20,006 nucleotides of DNA from UBA2040 sp002332715 (lineage in GTDB: Bacteria; Bacteroidota; Bacteroidia; Flavobacteriales_D; Crocinitomicaceae): NCBI GenBank assembly GCA_029242295.1, contig JAQWUF010000182.1, forward strand, positions 1 to 20,006, in the 5' to 3' direction. Positions within the stretch are counted from its first letter, which is position 1, and each line of letters opens with the position of its first letter. Below the pieces are notes generated by a model that was not told the DNA's origin, made no database searches, and saw only the letters and a list, made by a program, of their open reading frames with translations. Below are positions 15,741-20,006 of the stretch, in pieces. The position numbers were made by a program, and so were the translations under genes.

Positions 15741-17185
15741 TTTACACGAATTTGTTGACCCACTTTTAATTTGTCAATATTGATGCCGGGGTTTAGTTTT
15801 TTCAACTGTGTTGTCGTTAGGCCATGTCGTTTTGCAATAAAAGAAAAGTTGTCACCACTTCTAACCCTGTAATGCCTAACGACAGGTTCTGCTTTATATT
15901 CTTTTTTCTTACCCCCAATTTTAAGTTTTTGCCCAACAAATATTTTAGTGGAAGACAAGGCGTTCCATGCTCGAATATCTTCCACAGTAACACCATAATC
16001 ACGCGAAATAGAACCCAATGATTCGCCTCGTGTCACCACGTGGGTTTGGACCTTCCCTTGTTTGCTTGGATCCACTAAAATTATTTTTCCAACTTCATCA
16101 TCATCCACTTTATTCTTCTCTATTTCTGCGAGAATTTCGTTTGTATCGATCACAGGAACTGGAACTACGTATAATTCGTTTTCTCTCGAAACCAAAATGC
16201 CAATTACTTCTAAAGGACCGGAAATACACTGACGCGGAGTTGTTTCGGGAATGAAATCGCGCTTATAAATTGGATTCAATGTTTTAATATCGGCCACATC
16301 CCAACCAATTAAATCTGAAATTTTCTGCATAGAAATACCACCTTTCATACAAATCGTATCCAATTGGGCATGATGAATTTTCGCTGGAGCTGGAATGATA
16401 TTGTGTTCTTTGTGATACGTCAACAAATAAGCTGCTCCAATGAAATTAGGCACATATCCTTGCGTTTCTCTTGGCAAAAATGAGCGAATTCCCCAGTAAG
16501 TAGTTTTTCCGCCGGAACGTCGAATTGCTTTATTTACATTACCTGGTCCTGCGTTATACGCCGCCAAAGCCATGTACCAATCGTCATAAATTCCGTGCAA
16601 TTTCTTCAAATATCGACAGGCCGCATCCGTTGCCAAAACAGGGTCCATTCTTTCGTCGATATAGGTGTTTTCTTTCAATCCAAAATACTTACCGGTTCCG
16701 TACATGAACTGCCACAATCCCATCGCGCCAGCATGTGAGCGAACTTGTGGACGCAAACCACTTTCAATAACCGCAAGGTATTTCAATTCCAAGGGCATTT
16801 CATATTTATCCAATGTTTCCTCAAACAAATCGAAATACAAGGCACTTCGTCCCAAAACAATTCGGGCAAAATTTCGTCTTTGTTCTACAAAAAACTTAAC
16901 ACTTGCCAACGAAGGTTCATTACACTGAAACTCGAAAGGACTTATGTTGCCCATCTTCGCCATGCGCATGCAGTATACCTCATCTGAAAACGACGGAATT
17001 TCGTTTGCTTCATAGTTCAAGGCTTGCATTACAGAATCGTAATCCGTCGAATTAGCATAATCGGCGTAAAAAGCATTTAAGCTTTGTTCCACCATCTTTA
17101 AAAATTTTTCAGATTCAGGATCAGTCTGTTGAGCAGAAAAATTTTGCGCTAGGCACAGGAGGAAAATGGATAGGAAAAATTTCAT
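15737..17185 (-). CDS. LysM-containing membrane/periplasmic lytic transglycosylase (MltD-like)
   Basis: A 482-residue exported murein hydrolase that would cleave the MurNAc-GlcNAc bond, leaving 1,6-anhydro ends. Residues 1-18 are a signal peptide (LSIFLLCLAQNFSA). The SLT domain (about 115-250) has catalytic Glu141 in LAVIESGLRP, SHAGAMGLWQFM, and the AAYNAGPGNVNKAI signature. Two LysM peptidoglycan-binding modules close the protein: about 381-423 (THVVTRGESLGSISRDYGV) and about 437-482 (HYRVRSGDNFSFIAKRHGL). The region between SLT and LysM (about 255-375) is MltD-like. No lipobox is seen, so it is soluble or wall-bound rather than a lipoprotein. The ATG follows the gatA stop with no gap. Confidence 0.92.
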   Translation of the reverse strand: MKFFLSIFLLCLAQNFSAQQTDPESEKFLKMVEQSLNAFYADYANSTDYDSVMQALNYEANEIPSFSDEVYCMRMAKMGNISPFEFQCNEPSLASVKFFVEQRRNFARIVLGRSALYFDLFEETLDKYEMPLELKYLAVIESGLRPQVRSHAGAMGLWQFMYGTGKYFGLKENTYIDERMDPVLATDAACRYLKKLHGIYDDWYMALAAYNAGPGNVNKAIRRSGGKTTYWGIRSFLPRETQGYVPNFIGAAYLLTYHKEHNIIPAPAKIHHAQLDTICMKGGISMQKISDLIGWDVADIKTLNPIYKRDFIPETTPRQCISGPLEVIGILVSRENELYVVPVPVIDTNEILAEIEKNKVDDDEVGKIILVDPSKQGKVQTHVVTRGESLGSISRDYGVTVEDIRAWNALSSTKIFVGQKLKIGGKKKEYKAEPVVRHYRVRSGDNFSFIAKRHGLTTTQLKKLNPGINIDKLKVGQQIRVK

Positions 17186-18634
17186 TTAATTGTTTTTGGA
17201 CAACGTATGAATGGAATTAGCTTGTAACTCCAAAATGGATTGTGAAAAGTTAAACATTGCCTTTTCTTTAAAATTTCTGGCCATTATTTGAACTCCAAAA
17301 GGAAGACCTTTACTATCGGTCCCAATTGGCAATGAGATAGCTGGATTTCCGGTTAAGTTCGCATGAACCGTGAAAATATCTTGTAAATACATTTGAATGG
17401 GGTCGCTCAAATTACCAATTGGAAAAGCCGAAGATGGAGTGGTTGGCATCAAAATGAAATCAGCTGATTTTAATAACTCATCCGTTTTATTTTTCAAAAC
17501 CGCTCTTACTCTTTGAGCTTTTGTATAATACGCATCGTAATATCCTTGTGAAAGCACGAAAGTACCAGCCATTATTCTGCGTTGAACTTCTGGTCCAAAA
17601 CCTTCAGATCTTGATTTCTTATAGGTTTGCTCTACTCCTTGGGCTTCAGAACTTCTATGTCCGTAATGCACCCCATCGAATCGAGATAAATTGGATGAAG
17701 CTTCGGCAGTAGTCAAAACATAGTAAGCTGGAACCATGTAATCTAGGTACGGAAAACTGACCATTTGAATAGTATGGCCAGCATCTTTCAATGCTTGGAT
17801 CGTTTCGTTCATTTTTGCTTTAACATCAACAGCTATACCAATATGATTTAAACAATCTTCTATTACCGCTATCGTTTTTTTCTCTGTCGAAGCCAGTGAT
17901 GAATAATCGTCAACTGATTTTGAAGAAGATGTGCTATCCATATCATCTTTTCCAGCCATTATCTCAATCAATAAGGCATTGTCTTCCAGCGAATTGGTAA
18001 ATGGTCCAATCTGATCAAAGGAAGAAGCATAGGCGATGAGTCCGTATCTGCTAATTCGACCATAGGTTGGTTTTGACCCAAAAGTCCCAGTAAAGGATGC
18101 TGGTTGCCGAATGGAACCTCCTGTATCACTCCCAAGCGCTGCTGTGCACATTCCTGAAGCCACAGCCGCTGCCGAACCACCTGATGAACCTCCTGGAACC
18201 AAATCTTTGTTTAATGGATTCTTTACAGGGCCGTACGCCGAATTTTCGTTGGATGAACCCATTGCAAATTCATCGCAGTTTAGGCGACCAATAATAATTG
18301 CATCTTCCGCCAACAATCTCTCAACTGCGGTTGCAGAATAAAGAGAGGTAAATCCTTCTAATATTTTTGAAGAAGCAGAAACTTTGTGGTCTTTGTAGCA
18401 AATATTGTCTTTCAAACCGATGACCATACCCGCCAATCGACCCGCATTTCCTGCTACTCTCTTTTGATCTATTCGTTTAGCTTGTTCTAATGCGGATGTT
18501 TCAAACACCTCCAAAAAGGCATTCAAATCCTGGTTTTCTTGAATTTTTCCAAGATATACCTGTACAATGTCAACAAGGGATGAACCACTTGTCAATTTCG
18601 CTTTTACATCAGCAAAAGTGCGTAAATCCGTCAT
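17186..18634 (-). CDS. gatA: Glutamyl-tRNA(Gln)/aspartyl-tRNA(Asn) amidotransferase subunit A
   Basis: A 482-residue amidase-signature protein, the glutaminase subunit of GatCAB. It releases ammonia from glutamine for amidation of misacylated Glu-tRNA(Gln), and possibly Asp-tRNA(Asn), in the cytosol. The Ser-cisSer-Lys triad is complete: Lys75 in GLKDNICY, Ser150 in PGGSSGGSAAAVA and Ser174 in GSDTGGSIRQPAS, with the spacing of characterised GatA (75 and 24 residues). VPAYYVLTTAEASSNLSRFDGVHYG and GNPAISLPIG are further GatA marks that separate it from general amidases. gatB and gatC are not in the window, as is common when gat genes are dispersed. It starts 6 bases after the tatA stop, placing a tRNA-amidation gene inside an envelope gene train. 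Confidence 0.96.
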   Translation of the reverse strand: MTDLRTFADVKAKLTSGSSLVDIVQVYLGKIQENQDLNAFLEVFETSALEQAKRIDQKRVAGNAGRLAGMVIGLKDNICYKDHKVSASSKILEGFTSLYSATAVERLLAEDAIIIGRLNCDEFAMGSSNENSAYGPVKNPLNKDLVPGGSSGGSAAAVASGMCTAALGSDTGGSIRQPASFTGTFGSKPTYGRISRYGLIAYASSFDQIGPFTNSLEDNALLIEIMAGKDDMDSTSSSKSVDDYSSLASTEKKTIAVIEDCLNHIGIAVDVKAKMNETIQALKDAGHTIQMVSFPYLDYMVPAYYVLTTAEASSNLSRFDGVHYGHRSSEAQGVEQTYKKSRSEGFGPEVQRRIMAGTFVLSQGYYDAYYTKAQRVRAVLKNKTDELLKSADFILMPTTPSSAFPIGNLSDPIQMYLQDIFTVHANLTGNPAISLPIGTDSKGLPFGVQIMARNFKEKAMFNFSQSILELQANSIHTLSKNN

Positions 18635-18640
18635 AAAAGA

Positions 18641-18814
18641 TTACTTGACTTCTTCTTCTTTCGATTCATCACCTTTGGATGCCTCCTTGAAATCTTTCAT
18701 GCCTTTCCCTAGTCCTTTCATCAATTCAGGGATTTTCTTACCTCCAAAAAGAAGTAACAATACAACCAAAATTGCAATAACTTGCCAAGGACCAAACATT
18801 CCTAAAATCATCAT
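18641..18814 (-). CDS. tatA: Twin-arginine translocase subunit TatA/E
   Basis: A 57-residue protein short enough to be missed by automatic gene finding. It starts MMILGMFGPWQVIAILVVLL: a short periplasmic end, one transmembrane helix (about 9-23), then the hinge LFGGKKIPELMKGLGKGMKD with the conserved Phe-Gly of TatA, an amphipathic helix, and a charged tail (SKGDESKEEEVK). TatA oligomers form the passage for folded Tat substrates in the cytoplasmic membrane. TatA and TatE cannot be told apart here, and no tatC is in the window. Starts at 18812-18814 or 18809-18811 are equally possible. It is first in the seven-gene train, 15 bases after an exact -7 box. Confidence 0.93.
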   Translation of the reverse strand: MMILGMFGPWQVIAILVVLLLLFGGKKIPELMKGLGKGMKDFKEASKGDESKEEEVK

Positions 18815-18829
18815 AGCTAAAAATTTTTA

Positions 18830-18837
18830 CAAAGTTA
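18830..18837 (-). promoter_or_regulatory. Candidate -7 box (TAACTTTG) heading the tatA-gatA gene train
   Basis: The minus strand reads TAACTTTG, an exact TAnnTTTG match 15 bases before the tatA ATG. As gaps downstream are 8 bases or less, this could drive all seven genes to 12073. No TTG at standard spacing is seen. Confidence 0.42.
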
Positions 18838-18906
18838 GGGAAAAATACGGTGCGAGACTACTATTTATGTGTGGGGTGAAATGAGAAAAATGTATAACAT
18901 TGATAT

Positions 18907-18972
18907 AAAAAAGAAAGGGCGCATAAAATAAAAAGGAAGGGGCGTATGATTAAAAAAGAAGGGGCGTATTGC
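18907..18972. repeat. Three degenerate tandem copies of a ~22-bp unit forming a terminator arm
   Basis: On the plus strand the pattern A5-6, G-rich core, GCGYAT recurs at 18907-18929 (core AAGAAAGGGCGCATAA), 18930-18951 (AAGGAAGGGGCGTATG) and 18952-18972 (AAGAAGGGGCGTATTG). The third copy is the left arm of the palindrome at 18949-18994. Copy 2 differs from copy 3 at few positions and copy 1 at a few more. Units of 23, 22 and 21 bases point to local duplication of a terminator arm. Confidence 0.75.
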
Positions 18973-18994
18973 AATACGCCCCTTCTTTTTTAAT
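18949..18994 (-). terminator. 46-bp perfect palindrome, terminator of infB (bidirectional form)
   Basis: Two 23-base arms meet with no spacer between 18971 and 18972 (TATTG|CAATA), with cores GAAGGGGCG and CGCCCCTTC flanked by A6 and T6. In RNA the innermost pairs would open as a loop. On the minus strand the stem begins 12 bases after the infB stop and ends in six T, a classic intrinsic terminator. The symmetry means it can also stop transcription in the other direction. Confidence 0.85.
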
Positions 18995-19006
18995 TATTAT
19001 TCTTTC

Positions 19007-20006
19007 TTATAATTTTCTAGCCACCTCAACTTCTTCGAAGGCTTCAACAATATCGCCAACTTTGATTTCGTTGAATTTGTCGATGTTTAATCCGCCTTCG
19101 TAGTTGTTTTTGATTTCTTTTACGTCGTCTTTGAATCGTTTCAATGAACCTAATACGCCTGTGTGAACAACAATTCCATCACGAATAACACGTATTTTCG
19201 AAGAACGTTTGATAATTCCGTCCAATACAAAGACTCCAGCAATCGTTCCCACTTTCGAAATATCGAACGTTTCGCGAATTTCTGCAGAACCAAGAACTTT
19301 CTCTTCGATATCTGGAGAAAGCATTCCTTCCATTGCCGCTTTGATTTCGTCTATCGCCTTGTAGATAATAGAGTACAATCGAACGTCAATTTCTTCTTGA
19401 TCCGCTAATTTTCTTGCTCCTAAAGTCGGTCTTACTTGGAAACCAATGATAATTGCATCAGAAGCAGAAGCTAAATTCACATCAGCTTCAGAAATTGCTC
19501 CAACACCTTTGTGAACGATACGAACGGCAATTTGCTCAGTTGATAAATTCAACAAGGCATCTGCCAAGGCTTCGATAGATCCATCCACATCACCTTTAAC
19601 AATCAAATTTAACTCTTTGAAACTTCCCAATGCCAGACGTCTTCCAATCTCATCCAAACTAATTCGTTTGCTTGCTCTATTGGCTTGCTCTCGATTAATT
19701 TGAGCTCTATTGGAGGCTATTTGTCTAGCTTCTTGCTCTGATTCCATTACTTTGAATTTCTCACCTGCTTGTGGTGCTCCACTCAATCCAAGAATTAAAA
19801 CAGGATTAGATGGCCCAGCAATTTTAACTCGTTGCCCTTTCTCATTAAACATCGCTTTTACTTTTCCAGAGTGTTCCCCAGAAACGACAGAGTCACCAAT
19901 TTTCAACGTTCCAGTTTGTACCAAAATTTTGGTAACAAACCCTTTTCCTTTATCTAAAGATGCTTCAACTACAGTACCTACCGCTGCTCGCTGAGGATTA
20001 GCTTTG
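19007..20006 (-). CDS. infB: Translation initiation factor IF-2, C-terminal part (5' end beyond window)
   Basis: The last 332 residues of IF-2 plus stop; the frame is open to the window edge (KANPQRAAVGTVVEASLDKG) and the GTPase domain lies outside. IF-2 brings fMet-tRNA to the 30S subunit and promotes subunit joining. Visible parts are the domain II barrel (GTLKIGDSVVSGEHSGKVKA), the helix-rich LNLIVKGDVDGSIEALADAL of domain III, and the C-terminal fMet-tRNA-binding barrel (IAGVFVLDGIIKRSSKIRVI, VHTGVLGSLKRFKDDVKEI), ending EEVEVARKL. The TTG at 19922-19924 that would make a 305-aa product is internal, because conserved IF-2 sequence continues upstream in frame. A strong terminator follows. 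Confidence 0.97.
   Translation of the reverse strand, partial: KANPQRAAVGTVVEASLDKGKGFVTKILVQTGTLKIGDSVVSGEHSGKVKAMFNEKGQRVKIAGPSNPVLILGLSGAPQAGEKFKVMESEQEARQIASNRAQINREQANRASKRISLDEIGRRLALGSFKELNLIVKGDVDGSIEALADALLNLSTEQIAVRIVHKGVGAISEADVNLASASDAIIIGFQVRPTLGARKLADQEEIDVRLYSIIYKAIDEIKAAMEGMLSPDIEEKVLGSAEIRETFDISKVGTIAGVFVLDGIIKRSSKIRVIRDGIVVHTGVLGSLKRFKDDVKEIKNNYEGGLNIDKFNEIKVGDIVEAFEEVEVARKL

Noticed and set aside
18907..18994. CRISPR array
   Set aside because: Only three imperfect units without unique spacers, and the last is part of a palindrome; it fits a terminator, not a CRISPR.

Overview
The window looks like chromosomal DNA from a member of the Bacteroidota, most likely Flavobacteriales; a Crocinitomicaceae/Fluviicola-like host is a guess. 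The evidence is two large secreted peptidases with C-terminal type IX secretion (Por/T9SS) sorting domains, a DUF4837 lipoprotein next to a LysM transglycosylase, the near absence of strong Shine-Dalgarno sites, and -7 promoter boxes of the Bacteroidota form TAnnTTTG upstream of several genes. Base composition is AT-rich and even. I see no insertion sequence, phage, CRISPR, rRNA or tRNA. The window is gene-dense, and no stretch above 300 bases lacks a gene.

Left part (1-4347): a frame-disrupted gene for a probably exported protein lies just behind a uridine-kinase gene, both on the minus strand. Divergent from them is a two-gene plus-strand unit: an exported thioredoxin-like protein, then 3 bases later a T9SS-secreted trypsin/lysyl-endopeptidase-like protease. 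A UUCG-capped hairpin separates this from the next genes.

Middle (4426-12070): an aldehyde dehydrogenase resembling aminomuconate/hydroxymuconate semialdehyde dehydrogenases and a SCO1/SenC copper chaperone (minus); then an M42 aminopeptidase, a T9SS-secreted M36 fungalysin-type metallopeptidase and radA (plus). Two secreted endopeptidases, a cytosolic aminopeptidase and a possible amino-acid-catabolic dehydrogenase suggest a protein-degrading lifestyle (inference).

Right part (12073-18814): one tightly packed minus-strand gene train, in transcription order tatA (57 aa), gatA, a LysM lytic transglycosylase, a DUF4837 lipoprotein, a family 2 glycosyltransferase, a family 9 glycosyltransferase and a multi-pass membrane protein with a UbiA-like second motif. 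Gaps are 0-8 bases or ATGA overlaps. Apart from gatA, the train is about envelope export, peptidoglycan turnover and probably LPS-core or glycolipid synthesis. Its last stop is 2 bases from the convergent radA stop.

Right edge (18907-20006): the 3' part of infB, ending in a perfect 46-bp palindromic terminator whose left arm is preceded by two degenerate tandem copies of itself.

I did not find an obviously new system. The items most worth a second look are the repeat-derived terminator, the doubly frameshifted gene, the UbiA-like membrane protein lacking its first Asp motif, and the thioredoxin-protease pair.
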